A stretch of 12,680 nucleotides of DNA, taken from NCBI GenBank assembly GCA_030146505.1, contig JASLCO010000132.1, positions 1 to 12,680 on the forward strand, given 5' to 3'. This stretch comes from Moraxellaceae bacterium. Lineage in GTDB: Bacteria; Pseudomonadota; Gammaproteobacteria; Pseudomonadales; Moraxellaceae. Both the position numbers and the translations under genes were made by a program. Shown in pieces: positions 1 to 7,479 of the stretch (positions within the stretch are counted from its first letter, which is position 1; every line of letters starts with the position of its first letter). The notes beneath the pieces were generated by a model. The model worked only from the letters and a program-made list of their open reading frames with translations. It made no database searches and had not been told where the DNA came from.

Positions 1-389
1 CTGCCGTCGACCTTGCTGCTGTCGATATAGGAAATGGCACCGGGGGTTTCAGCCACGGCCGATTTCACGTCAGACGGCTTGATCTCGCGCGGGGGCTGGG
101 CCTTGCCGGTAAAGATCATGCGCGCCCAGTATTTTTCTATTTGCTCCGGGGTCTTCTTCAGGACATCACGGTAGAACTGGTTGCGGGTTTCGCCGTTGAT
201 GTCCAATGGGATGGCGGTGCTGCCATCCGGATAGGCACTGGACTGGCCGAGAAAAATACGGCTCAACTGGCTGAGCGGGATGCTGCTCATGCTGTTGTTG
301 GCGTTGGTGACGACCACCAGTTCGGCCTGGGCAAAAGCGGTACCTGCACAGAGGGCAAGACAAAGGAGAGATTTGCGAACAAGTTTCAT
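1..389 (-). CDS. PstS-like periplasmic substrate-binding protein (C-terminus cut by window edge)
   Basis: The reverse strand from 389 codes for 129 residues and then leaves the window, so the C-terminus is missing. The protein begins with a typical Sec signal peptide (basic MKLVRK, hydrophobic LLCLALCAG, cleavage near FAQA at residues 20-22). The mature part starts with ELVVVTNANN and continues with a segment like IFLGQ, then YPDG, INGETRNQFY and an EKYWARMIFTGK stretch. This is the pattern of the small orphan 'phosphate ABC transporter substrate-binding' proteins of the PstS-like superfamily. No permease or ATPase gene is visible beside it. An AGGAG ribosome site lies about 9 nt before the ATG and overlaps the stop codon of the upstream porin gene, so the two are co-transcribed and probably translationally coupled. 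The ligand is unknown: phosphate is only the family label. Confidence 0.8.
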   Translation of the reverse strand, partial: MKLVRKSLLCLALCAGTAFAQAELVVVTNANNSMSSIPLSQLSRIFLGQSSAYPDGSTAIPLDINGETRNQFYRDVLKKTPEQIEKYWARMIFTGKAQPPREIKPSDVKSAVAETPGAISYIDSSKVDG

Positions 390-402
390 GATCGTCATCT
401 CC

Positions 403-1575
403 TTAGAAGGCTGCTGTCAGGGCAAGGGTAAAAACGTAGAAGCTGTTGGGGTTCTGCGCTACACCAGATTCATCCAGAGGAGTGATATCAATATCCGGAT
501 ATGCCACAAAGCCGTTGCTGCCATTGGATGGAATAACCTTGTCGATCTGGCTCTTGATGCTGAGTCCCGAAGAAACCGCGTATTTGGCACCAACGGCATA
601 AGTGGTCTGGTTAAGGTAGCTCGAAGCAAGTCGATCTATGGTGCCAATCGGTGATGGGGTGGGGGAGCACAATGTTGTTTTTATGCAGTCCTGCTCATTG
701 AAGGTGTGCGTGGTCGATACCAGCACGTACGGCAGCCACTTGCCGAAGTAATGACCGGCGCTGAGATAGCCGGCATTCCAGTCAGACAGCCAGCCGTCGA
801 TCTTGAGCTGGCCGAATTCACCGGCGAGGAACCATTGGCCGTCATCCATGAGGAAGCCGGCGTTCAGGAAGGTGGTTTTTTCGCCATCCACTTCCAGCGG
901 GGTACCGTCCGCCGCCGGGTTGTCCAGCTTGCTCTGCGTATAGCTGGCGCGCAGGGACAGGCTGTCGTTGGAAAGGCTGAAGTTGGTGCTCACGGCATTG
1001 GAGGTATAGAACTGCGGCGTGTTGGAGGAGCCGGTCAGAAGCTGGGCATTGAAGTTCCAGCTGTCACCCACCGGCATGCGATAGAGCAGGTCAGCGCCCG
1101 TAAAGCTGGTGGTCGGAATGGCGTGGTAGAGCTCGGAGGGCAGGCGCACCCAGGGATAGGACTGGCCAACGTAAATACTGTCGGAGTACATGAAGATGGG
1201 CATGCCGAGGTGGCCGGCACGGCCACGCAGATTGTCATTGAACTGGTAGGCGATATAGGCCCACTCGGCGTTCACGTTGAAGTAGTCACTGCCCTTGGCC
1301 ACCAGTTGCGCCACGATATTGGTCTTTTCGTTCACGCGATAATCGAACTGCAGGCCCAGCACGGACTCCAGGGTGAAATTGGGGTCTTCGGTGAGGCCAA
1401 GGTAATCGTTATAAGTGTCACGCAGGTACTCACCCCCCTGGTCCTTGTTGACAACGCCGGCAGAGGCGGTGCCGAAGCCGTTGAACTTGAGGTTGGGCGT
1501 GATGTTTTCAGCGGCTGCCTGTGCGCAGACGCCCGCCAGCACGGCGGCCAGTGCCGCGCGCTTGAGATTGGTCAT
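403..1575 (-). CDS. Porin-like outer-membrane beta-barrel protein
   Basis: This codes for 390 residues from the ATG at 1575. The frame stays open upstream to 1644, but the 1575 start gives a clean signal peptide (MTNLKR, then an Ala/Val/Leu-rich core, cleavage after AQAAA at residue 22), so I prefer it. The mature protein has no long hydrophobic helix. It has alternating, aromatic-rich strands (for example FNGFGTASAG, TNIVAQLVAKG, WAYIAYQF, AGEFGQLKIDGW) and ends in Phe after LALTAA, the usual C-terminal signal of outer-membrane barrels recognised by the Bam machinery. It is likely a porin for small solutes, but I do not recognise a specific family and cannot name a substrate. It is the first gene of a unit with the PstS-like gene, with only 13 nt between stop and start. 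The pairing suggests passage of one ligand through the outer membrane and its capture in the periplasm. Confidence 0.75.
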   Translation of the reverse strand: MTNLKRAALAAVLAGVCAQAAAENITPNLKFNGFGTASAGVVNKDQGGEYLRDTYNDYLGLTEDPNFTLESVLGLQFDYRVNEKTNIVAQLVAKGSDYFNVNAEWAYIAYQFNDNLRGRAGHLGMPIFMYSDSIYVGQSYPWVRLPSELYHAIPTTSFTGADLLYRMPVGDSWNFNAQLLTGSSNTPQFYTSNAVSTNFSLSNDSLSLRASYTQSKLDNPAADGTPLEVDGEKTTFLNAGFLMDDGQWFLAGEFGQLKIDGWLSDWNAGYLSAGHYFGKWLPYVLVSTTHTFNEQDCIKTTLCSPTPSPIGTIDRLASSYLNQTTYAVGAKYAVSSGLSIKSQIDKVIPSNGSNGFVAYPDIDITPLDESGVAQNPNSFYVFTLALTAAF

Positions 1576-1615
1576 GGAAATCCCCGGGGTTATTGTTCTG
1601 TGGTCCTGCATGTAT

Positions 1616-1633
1616 GGGGACAAGCGCGTCCCC
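1616..1633. repeat. Perfect 6-bp inverted repeat in porin leader
   Basis: GGGGAC and GTCCCC are separated by a 6-nt loop. If the porin promoter is at about 1655, the hairpin lies in the 5' leader of the porin mRNA, 40-60 nt before its start codon. It could be a leader structure or an operator. There is no T run, so it is not an intrinsic terminator. Confidence 0.4.
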
Positions 1634-1827
1634 AATGGCGGCAAGGCCGCGCAGTATAATCAGCCTCTTTCCTGACTGGCCAGACGCTCTCTGATAAGCG
1701 GCAAACTGAATGGCGGTGCGGGCTTGAGGGCCTATCGCTTTCCGGGTAGCTTGGGCGCGCAAGCTTGATTGTCCGGATCAAAAAACCAATCCAAGCCATT
1801 GTATAAAAAGACATCATTACCGGAACG

Positions 1828-1849
1828 ACCGCTCAGGGAGCGGTGCTCC
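1828..1849 (+). repeat. Nested inverted repeats just upstream of kinase start
   Basis: ACCGCTC (1828-1834) pairs with GAGCGGT (1838-1844) across a 3-nt loop. The downstream arm can instead form GGAGC (1837-1841) with GCTCC (1845-1849). The two folds exclude each other. They end 15 nt before the kinase ATG, close to the weak AGGGG-type ribosome site at about 1853-1857, so they could affect translation of the kinase. The pairing is read directly; a regulatory role is inference. Confidence 0.4.
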
Positions 1850-1864
1850 GCAGGGGTTTTCTGC

Positions 1865-4800
1865 ATGTCGTGGTTCAACAATCTGTCCATACGCCTCAAG
1901 GTATTGAGCATTGCCCTGATCGCGCTGCTGGGTTTCCTTCTTTATCTCGGCGCCAGCTTTTATGCCGGCCGGACGGTGTCCGGCAACCTGCAGGAGATTC
2001 AGATCAGCGATGTGCCCGCCCTGCAACGCATCAATGCCGTCTCGCTGGGCGTGACCAGCCTGCGCGAGAGCTATGCCTCGGCGATTGCCGACCGTGACGA
2101 CCTGCTCCTGTCCGAAGCGCAGGAATCAGCGGCGGAGATCGACAAGAAACTGTCCCAAAACCTTGATGGTGCGGCGGCATTGCGGCAGGAGCAGCAAAAG
2201 CTCACCGCCAGTTTCCATGCCTACAACCAGTATGCCGATGACCTTGCCCGGCAGATGGTCGCGGGCGGCCTTTCCGTGGATGAGGCCAAGCCCCGCCTGC
2301 AGCGCCTGTCGCAACTGCAGCGCGATTTCGACCAGCAACTGGAAGTCACCAAGAAAGCGATTTACGACACTTTTGCCGAGCGCATAGAAAATGCCCGCAA
2401 GAGCAACAATGACGTGTGGATGCTGGGCCTGGTACTGGGCGCGGTGGTAGCGGTCATGGTGCTGGCCATGAGCCTGCTCATCACCAATCGCATGATCATC
2501 GGTCCGCTCAATCACGCCGTGGAGGCTGCCAACAAGATTGCAGAAGGTGACTGGGGCATTTCCATCATCAACACCACGCGGGATGAGCTCGGCCATATGC
2601 TGCAGTCCATCCAGAAAATGCGTGACCGTCTCAAGTCCCGCTTTGATGAAGACAAGCGTGCCGAGCGCATCAAGACAGCGGTGGCCGAGCTGGGCAACCG
2701 CATGCGTGGTGACCTCACCATGGAGCAGCTTTCCGAAAACATCCTGAATTATCTGGTGCCGGCACTGAATGCGCAGGTGGGTCTGCTCTACATGCCGCAG
2801 GGCGAGGAGCTTGTGCTCGCCGGCACGCATGCCTTCACCTTCCGCAAGAACCTTTCCAACCGCATCAAGCTGGGCGAAGGGCTGGTGGGGCAGGCGGCGC
2901 TGGAAAAGAAGCAGATCGTCCTGGCCCGCGTGCCGGAAGATTATCTGGTGGTGAGCTCGGGCCTGGGCGAAACCGTGCCACGCCATATCGTGGTTACGCC
3001 CATCCTGCACGAAGGCCAGCTGCGTGCCATGCTGGAAATCGGCAGCCTGGGTGACCTGGGCCCGGAAGAACTGGAAATTCTTCAGCTCTCCATCGAGCAC
3101 ATTGCCGTGGCCGTGAATTCCTCGCTCTCGCGGCGCCAGCTTTCGGAAATGCTGGAGCAGACCACCGAGCAGGCAGCCTTGCTGCAGCGACAGCAGGAAG
3201 ACATGAGGGCCATCAATGATGACCTGGAGGCCCAGGCCATTGCCCTGTCGGCTTCGGAAATGCGCCTGCAGGAACAGCAGGAAGAGTTGCGCCGCGCCAA
3301 CGAGGAACTGGAAGAGCAGGCCCAGGCCCTGCGCGCCTCCGAGGAAAGCCTGCAGGCGCAGCAGGAAGAGCTGCGCGTGATCAACGAGGAGCTGGAGGCG
3401 CAGGCGCGTCTGCTGGCCGATCAGCGCAACGAGCTGCTGGAAAAGAACGAGGCGCTGAACGAATCGCAGAAGGTGCTGGAAGACAAGACGCGGGCGCTGG
3501 AAATGTCCAGCAAGTACAAGTCGGAATTCCTTTCCACCATGTCGCACGAGCTGCGCACGCCGCTCAATTCCATTCTCATCCTGTCCAACTCCATTGCCGA
3601 CAACAAGCCGGGCAACCTCACCGAAAAGCAGATCGAGCATGCCAAGGTGATCCACTCCGCCGGTTCCGACCTGCTGTCGCTCATCAATGACATCCTCGAC
3701 ATTTCCAAGGTCGAGGAGGGCAAGATGGAACTGGTCATCGAAGCGCTGGCCCTCAATGACCTGGCCGAGCACCTGCGTCGCAATTTCGAGCATGTGGCCC
3801 AGCATCGCGGTCTTGAGTTTGCCGTGAACATTGCGCCGGATACGCCAGCGATGATGTACACCGACCGCCAGCGCCTGGAGCAGGTGCTGCGCAACTTCTT
3901 CTCCAATGCCTTCAAGTTCACCCACCAGGGCAGCGTGAAGCTCAATATTTCCGCCGCACCCGATAGCGTGAAATTCAACCGCATCCCGTCTGATCACGGC
4001 CCCGTCATCGCACTGGCTGTAACGGATACCGGCATAGGCGTGGCCAAGGACAAGCAGAACCTCATTTTTGAAGCTTTCCAGCAGGCCGACGGTACCACCA
4101 GCCGCAAATACGGCGGTACCGGCCTTGGTCTCACCATTTCCCGCGAGTTCTCGCATCTGCTGGGCGGCGAAGTGCAGCTCTTCAGCGAAGGCGAAGGGCA
4201 GGGCTGTACCTTCACGCTTTATTTGCCAGTGGGCGCGCAAAACCAGGGTACGACCGCCGCCAATGAGGCCATGGCGCCGATTTTCCCCGCCATGGCGGCA
4301 GCAGCAGCGGCCATGCCCCGCGTCAGTGGCGAACAGAAAACCCTGCTCATCATCGAAGACGACGAGAATTTTTCCGAAGTGCTGGCCGAGCTGGCCGGCG
4401 AATTCGGCTTCCGTTCACTGGTGGCACACGATGGCGAGCGCGGCATAGAAATGGTGCGGCAGACTCTGCCGGATGCCGTGATCCTGGATATCGGCCTGCC
4501 CGGCATTGATGGCTGGGGAGTGCTGGAACAGCTCAAGAATGATCCGGTCACCCGCAATATCCCGGTGCACTGTTTCTCCGGCCGCGATGAATCGGCCAAG
4601 GCCCTGCGCATGGGCGCCATTGCCTATTACCAGAAGCCGGCCACGCTGGACCAGATCAAGGATGCCTTCGGTCGCATCGAGGAGCGCACCCAGCACGGCG
4701 TACGCCGCCTGCTGGTAGTGGAAGACAACTCTGTACAGCACAGCGCCATCCATGCCCTGTTTGATGATTCGCAGGTGGATGTCACCGTCTGCACCACGGG

Positions 4801-5503
4801 GCAGGAAGCGCTGGATTCTCTCAAGCGCGAGAGCTTCGACTGCATCGTGCTGGATTTGTCGCTGCCGGACATTGACGGCTATTCCCTGCTGGAAACCATC
4901 CATGAGGACAGCAGTTATCCGAATATCCCGGTCATCGTCTACACCGCGCGCGACCTGACCCGCGAACAGGAAGCCCGGCTGCGCAAGTACGCCGACCGCA
5001 TCATCCTGAAGACGGACCAGTCCTCCGAGCGCCTGCTCTCCGAAGCCTCGCTCTTCCTGCACTGGGTGGACAGCAAGGAGCCGACCAAGCCGCGTAGTGC
5101 CGAGGCCAGCAACCATCGCGATGATGTCTTCACCGGTCGCAAGGTGCTGCTGGTGGATGACGACATGCGCAATATCTATGCACTTTCCGCCAGCCTGGAA
5201 GAATGGGGCTGTGAAATCGTGGTGGCCAACAACGGCCTGGAAAGCCTGGCTGCGCTGGACAGTGATCCCGGCATGGACATCGTACTCATGGACATCATGA
5301 TGCCGGAAATGGACGGCTACGAAGCCATGCAGCGCATACGCGCCCAGGAACGCTTCAAGAAGCTGCCCATCCTAGCGCTGACCGCCAAGGCCATGCGGGA
5401 TGACCGCGCCAAATGCCTGGAGGCCGGTGCCAATGACTACATCACCAAACCGGTCGACATTGAAAAACTGCAGTCGCTGATGCGCGTATGGTTGCATCGC
5501 TGA
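1865..5503 (+). CDS. Hybrid sensor histidine kinase: periplasmic helical sensor, HAMP, GAF, coiled coil, HisKA, HATPase, three REC
   Basis: The protein has 1212 residues from the ATG at 1865. The frame is open upstream to 1769, but the 1865 start (MSWFNNLSIRLK) leads straight into the first membrane segment. Domains in order: TM1 about 13-33; an all-helical periplasmic sensor about 34-183 resembling MCP four-helix bundles; TM2 about 185-208; HAMP about 209-263; GAF about 268-419; a coiled coil 422-550 with three 28-residue repeats; HisKA with SHELRTPLN (phospho-acceptor His561); HATPase with N-box Asn677/Asn680, DTGIGV at 721 and GGTGLGL at 750; then REC1 (Asp875), REC2 (Asp997) and REC3 (Asp1143). 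All catalytic residues are present. REC2 has ILKTDQ where KP is usual. It likely senses a periplasmic cue, with GAF adding a cytoplasmic one. Its stop overlaps the cheR start (TGATG). The closest analogues are multi-receiver hybrid kinases grouped with cheR/cheB; I know no fixed gene name. Confidence 0.93.
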   Translation: MSWFNNLSIRLKVLSIALIALLGFLLYLGASFYAGRTVSGNLQEIQISDVPALQRINAVSLGVTSLRESYASAIADRDDLLLSEAQESAAEIDKKLSQNLDGAAALRQEQQKLTASFHAYNQYADDLARQMVAGGLSVDEAKPRLQRLSQLQRDFDQQLEVTKKAIYDTFAERIENARKSNNDVWMLGLVLGAVVAVMVLAMSLLITNRMIIGPLNHAVEAANKIAEGDWGISIINTTRDELGHMLQSIQKMRDRLKSRFDEDKRAERIKTAVAELGNRMRGDLTMEQLSENILNYLVPALNAQVGLLYMPQGEELVLAGTHAFTFRKNLSNRIKLGEGLVGQAALEKKQIVLARVPEDYLVVSSGLGETVPRHIVVTPILHEGQLRAMLEIGSLGDLGPEELEILQLSIEHIAVAVNSSLSRRQLSEMLEQTTEQAALLQRQQEDMRAINDDLEAQAIALSASEMRLQEQQEELRRANEELEEQAQALRASEESLQAQQEELRVINEELEAQARLLADQRNELLEKNEALNESQKVLEDKTRALEMSSKYKSEFLSTMSHELRTPLNSILILSNSIADNKPGNLTEKQIEHAKVIHSAGSDLLSLINDILDISKVEEGKMELVIEALALNDLAEHLRRNFEHVAQHRGLEFAVNIAPDTPAMMYTDRQRLEQVLRNFFSNAFKFTHQGSVKLNISAAPDSVKFNRIPSDHGPVIALAVTDTGIGVAKDKQNLIFEAFQQADGTTSRKYGGTGLGLTISREFSHLLGGEVQLFSEGEGQGCTFTLYLPVGAQNQGTTAANEAMAPIFPAMAAAAAAMPRVSGEQKTLLIIEDDENFSEVLAELAGEFGFRSLVAHDGERGIEMVRQTLPDAVILDIGLPGIDGWGVLEQLKNDPVTRNIPVHCFSGRDESAKALRMGAIAYYQKPATLDQIKDAFGRIEERTQHGVRRLLVVEDNSVQHSAIHALFDDSQVDVTVCTTGQEALDSLKRESFDCIVLDLSLPDIDGYSLLETIHEDSSYPNIPVIVYTARDLTREQEARLRKYADRIILKTDQSSERLLSEASLFLHWVDSKEPTKPRSAEASNHRDDVFTGRKVLLVDDDMRNIYALSASLEEWGCEIVVANNGLESLAALDSDPGMDIVLMDIMMPEMDGYEAMQRIRAQERFKKLPILALTAKAMRDDRAKCLEAGANDYITKPVDIEKLQSLMRVWLHR
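3182..3433 (+). repeat. Three tandem 84-nt coding repeats (28-residue coiled-coil units) in the kinase
   Basis: Residues 440-467, 468-495 and 496-523 of the kinase align without gaps as three units of 28 residues, that is four heptads each. Each unit begins LQ-x-QQE-[ED] and continues with an N-[DE]-[DE]-L-E stretch followed by [AE]-Q-A. Units two and three carry Glu-Glu pairs at 473-474, 480-481, 501-502 and 508-509, with further pairs at 483-484 and 493-494, mostly spaced by one heptad. The repeats lie between GAF and HisKA, where a signalling helix transmits input to the kinase core. Similar EEL...NEELE repeats are known to me from CheB-CheR fusion proteins. Confidence 0.8.
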
Positions 5504-6348
5504 TGGCCCAGGAAGCGGCACTTCCCCTGGATCCGGGTCCGGACGACATCGAGCTGCAATTGTTGCTGGAGGCGATTTACCAGCGCTACGGCTACGATTT
5601 CCGTTCCTACAGCCGCGCTTCCCTGCGCCGGCGAGTGGACCAGCACCTGCTGATTGCGCGCTATGCGCATATCGGCGAGCTGATCCATCGCATCCTGCAT
5701 GATGGCGAGGCTTTTTCGGCGTTGCTCTCGGGCCTGACCATCAACGTCACCGAGATGTTCCGCGATCCGGAGTTCTATCTGGCTTTCCGGGAAAAGGTGG
5801 TGCCGGTGTTGCGTACGCATCCTTTCCTCAAGATATGGCATGCCGGCTGTGCCACCGGCGAGGAAATCTATTCCATGGCCATCCTGCTGGAAGAGGAAGG
5901 CCTGTACGACCGCAGCCAGATCTATGCCACCGACATCGACAAGGAAGTGCTGGAAAAGGCGCGCAAGGGCATCTATTCCGTTGCCGAACTGCGCAAATAC
6001 ACCGACAACTACCTGCGTGCGGGTGGCAAGGGCTCATTGTCTGACTACTATACGGCCAAGTACGACAACGTGATCCTGGACCCCCGGCTCAAGAAAAACG
6101 TGATCTTTGCCGACCATGACCTGGCCACGGACCAGGTGTTTGGTGAAATGCAGGTGGTGTTCTGCCGCAACGTGATCATCTATTTCAACCGGGAGCTGCA
6201 GAACAGGGTATTCACGCTGTTCCATGACAGCCTCGACATTGGCGGCACGCTTTGCCTCGGCAACAAGGAAAGCCTGCGTTTCGCCTCCTGTGCCGACCAG
6301 TTCGACGTGGTGGACAAGGCGCAGCGCATTTATCGCAAACGTGTTTAG
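5503..6348 (+). CDS. cheR: CheR-type protein-glutamate methyltransferase
   Basis: The protein has 281 residues. I chose the ATG at 5503 because it overlaps the kinase stop by one base (TGATG), the typical layout for re-initiation. An in-frame ATG at 5488 would add five residues, and neither start has a good ribosome site. CheR transfers methyl groups from S-adenosylmethionine to glutamate side chains of chemoreceptors. Visible signatures are a helical N-terminal part with SLRRRVDQHL, the NVTEMFRD segment that leads into the catalytic domain, the SAM loop AGCATGEE at 114-121, YATDID for the ribose contact, and FCRNVIIYFN near the C-terminus. Length is normal for the family, and there are no fused TPR or PAS domains. 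No MCP is encoded nearby, so the neighbouring kinase is the most likely substrate (inference). Confidence 0.95.
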   Translation: MAQEAALPLDPGPDDIELQLLLEAIYQRYGYDFRSYSRASLRRRVDQHLLIARYAHIGELIHRILHDGEAFSALLSGLTINVTEMFRDPEFYLAFREKVVPVLRTHPFLKIWHAGCATGEEIYSMAILLEEEGLYDRSQIYATDIDKEVLEKARKGIYSVAELRKYTDNYLRAGGKGSLSDYYTAKYDNVILDPRLKKNVIFADHDLATDQVFGEMQVVFCRNVIIYFNRELQNRVFTLFHDSLDIGGTLCLGNKESLRFASCADQFDVVDKAQRIYRKRV

Positions 6349-6385
6349 TGAAGCATTCCGCCCTTGGGGTGGATGAGGTGTGAAG

Positions 6386-6871
6386 GTGAGTAAAGAACAG
6401 AACATCCTGCTGGTGGATGACCACCCGGAAAACCTGATTGCCCTGGAGGCCATCCTGGAGGATGTGGATTGCAACCTCCTCATGGCCAATTCCGGCAATG
6501 AAGCGCTGGCCCTGCTGCTCAAGCACGACGTGGCCCTGGTGCTGCTGGATGTGCAGATGCCGGGCATGGACGGCTTTGAAGTGGCCGAACTTATGCGCAA
6601 GAGCAACCGCACCAAGACGGTCCCCATCATTTTCGTGACGGCCATCAGCAAGGAAGCCAAGTATGTGGCACGGGGCTATGGCGTGGGCGCCATCGACTAC
6701 ATGTTCAAGCCGCTGAATCCGGAAATCCTGCAGCACAAGGCCCGCTTCTTCCTTGATCTGGACATGCAGAAGCGCCGCCTTGAAGAAAAACTGCGCAAGA
6801 GCCAGGAGTCCAAGGAAGCCTTCATGCGCGCCATGGGGGATGCAGGGGGCGAGCCTCCCGCTGAAGGCTGA
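6386..6871 (+). CDS. Single-domain response regulator (REC plus short coiled coil)
   Basis: The protein has 161 residues if read from GTG at 6386, which has a GAGGTG ribosome site 5 nt upstream. GTG at 6380 is the alternative and adds two residues. The REC domain spans about 4-122, with the acidic pair in LLVDDH, phospho-acceptor Asp55 in LLDVQMPGMDG, Thr in IFVTA and Lys in MFKPLNP. A charged helix of about 30 residues follows, and the protein then ends in a short Gly/Pro-rich tail (GGEPPAEG). There is no output domain. It could act through protein contact or as a phosphate sink for the kinase. It resembles the N-terminal third of the last gene of the operon, stopping just where the PAS domain of that protein begins, which suggests a truncated duplicate. 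It sits 37 nt after cheR and 5 nt before cheB. Confidence 0.88.
   Translation: MSKEQNILLVDDHPENLIALEAILEDVDCNLLMANSGNEALALLLKHDVALVLLDVQMPGMDGFEVAELMRKSNRTKTVPIIFVTAISKEAKYVARGYGVGAIDYMFKPLNPEILQHKARFFLDLDMQKRRLEEKLRKSQESKEAFMRAMGDAGGEPPAEG
6527..6588 (+). repeat. 62-nt direct repeat, copy 1 (in REC-only regulator)
   Basis: This stretch matches 7614-7675 at 61 of 62 positions. It covers the phospho-acceptor loop (DVALVLLDVQMPGMDG and onward). The only difference is GAC to AAC, changing Asp to Asn after the MPGM motif. Synonymous positions agree throughout, so the match is stronger than family conservation of REC domains would give. Confidence 0.9.
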
Positions 6872-6876
6872 GTTTC

Positions 6877-7479
6877 ATGTCGCGCAAACGCCCCGTTCCA
6901 CCGCCAGCCTTGCCCTTCGATGTATTGGCGCTGGGCGCTTCCTGGGGCGGCGTTGAAGTATTGAGCAATCTTGTCGCCGGTTTGCCGGAAAACTGGCGGC
7001 TTCCCGTGGTAATAGTGCAGCACCAGCATCCCTATGCAGGAAATGCCCTGCAGCGGATATTGTCGCGACAGACGACATTGCCAGTAATTGATGTCGAGGA
7101 TAAAGACAAAATGATGCCGGCTCATGTATATATTGCGCCCGCCAACTACCACCTGCTGATGGAGCAGGATGGCAGTTTCAGTCTCAGTCTGGAGGCGCCG
7201 GTGAAATTTTCACGGCCATCCATTGACGTGACTTTTTCATCTCTGTCCCGTGTCTACCAGCAGCGCTGCATCGGCGTCGTGCTGACCGGGGCGAATGACG
7301 ATGGTGCGGAGGGAACCAGGGTCATAAAAGCCGGGGGAGGCTACACCATTGCACAACAACCGGAATCGGCCGAGGCGCCGGTAATGCCGGCCGCTGCCAT
7401 TGCAACCGGTGCGGTTGACGCCGTTTTGACGCCACCGGAAATTGTGCCCGCGCTGTTGCGGCTGCTTGATGGAAACTGA
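6877..7479 (+). CDS. cheB: Stand-alone CheB-type methylesterase domain
   Basis: The protein has 200 residues and consists of the catalytic domain only, without the N-terminal REC domain of classical CheB. CheB hydrolyses glutamyl methyl esters (and deamidates glutamine) on chemoreceptors, opposing CheR. The catalytic triad is visible: Ser22 in LGASWGG, His49 in VIVQHQHP, and Asp142 in LTGANDDGAEG, where the family usually has GMGxDGA. The region AGGGYTIAQQPESAEAPVMPAAAI matches the family's conserved C-terminal part. Lacking a receiver, it is not controlled by direct phosphorylation; one of the separate receivers next to it could act in trans (inference). It starts 5 nt after the REC-only gene and overlaps the next start by one base (TGATG). 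Its codon use is visibly more AT-rich than its neighbours: the 60 nt from 7081 hold 26 G+C by my count. Confidence 0.93.
   Translation: MSRKRPVPPPALPFDVLALGASWGGVEVLSNLVAGLPENWRLPVVIVQHQHPYAGNALQRILSRQTTLPVIDVEDKDKMMPAHVYIAPANYHLLMEQDGSFSLSLEAPVKFSRPSIDVTFSSLSRVYQQRCIGVVLTGANDDGAEGTRVIKAGGGYTIAQQPESAEAPVMPAAAIATGAVDAVLTPPEIVPALLRLLDGN

Larger units (their letters stand above)
1576..1864. promoter_or_regulatory. Divergent intergenic region between porin unit and kinase operon
   Basis: These 289 nt separate two divergent transcription units and should hold both promoters. On the minus strand a TATACT hexamer (plus positions 1653-1658) with a weak TGGCCA 18 nt further upstream could drive the porin gene, giving a leader of about 70 nt. 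For the kinase there is a TATAAA at 1802-1807 without a convincing -35. Inverted repeats are present at 1616-1633 (GGGGAC, 6-nt loop, GTCCCC), 1765-1781 (TTGAT, 7-nt spacer, ATCAA) and 1828-1844 (ACCGCTC, 3-nt loop, GAGCGGT). The promoter picks are guesses from hexamers; the inverted repeats are read directly. No coding region here looks real. Confidence 0.45.

Noticed and set aside
706..1659. 317-codon open frame antisense to the porin
   Set aside because: The plus-strand product has no domain signature, while the minus strand has a signal peptide and a porin C-terminus.
1576..1700. PhoB box expected for a PstS-like gene
   Set aside because: I looked for paired CTGTCAT-like repeats on both strands and found none, so phosphate control is not supported.
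1765..1781. FNR/Anr-like box TTGAT...ATCAA before the kinase
   Set aside because: The half-sites are right but the spacer is 7 nt; FNR-type sites need 4 nt. It may be chance or another regulator's site.
3182..3433. Tandem repeats as a CRISPR or satellite array
   Set aside because: The repeats are in frame, diverged at DNA level and encode a coiled coil; there are no spacers.
2126..4240. 704-codon open frame antisense to the kinase
   Set aside because: It mirrors the codon bias of a long GC-rich gene; its Gln/Leu/His-rich product has no recognisable domain, and the plus-strand kinase is unambiguous.
4817..5060. REC2 of the kinase as a degenerate receiver
   Set aside because: The usual Lys-Pro is replaced by Lys-Thr, but the acidic pair, Asp997, the Thr in IVYTA and the Lys are all there, so it may well be active.
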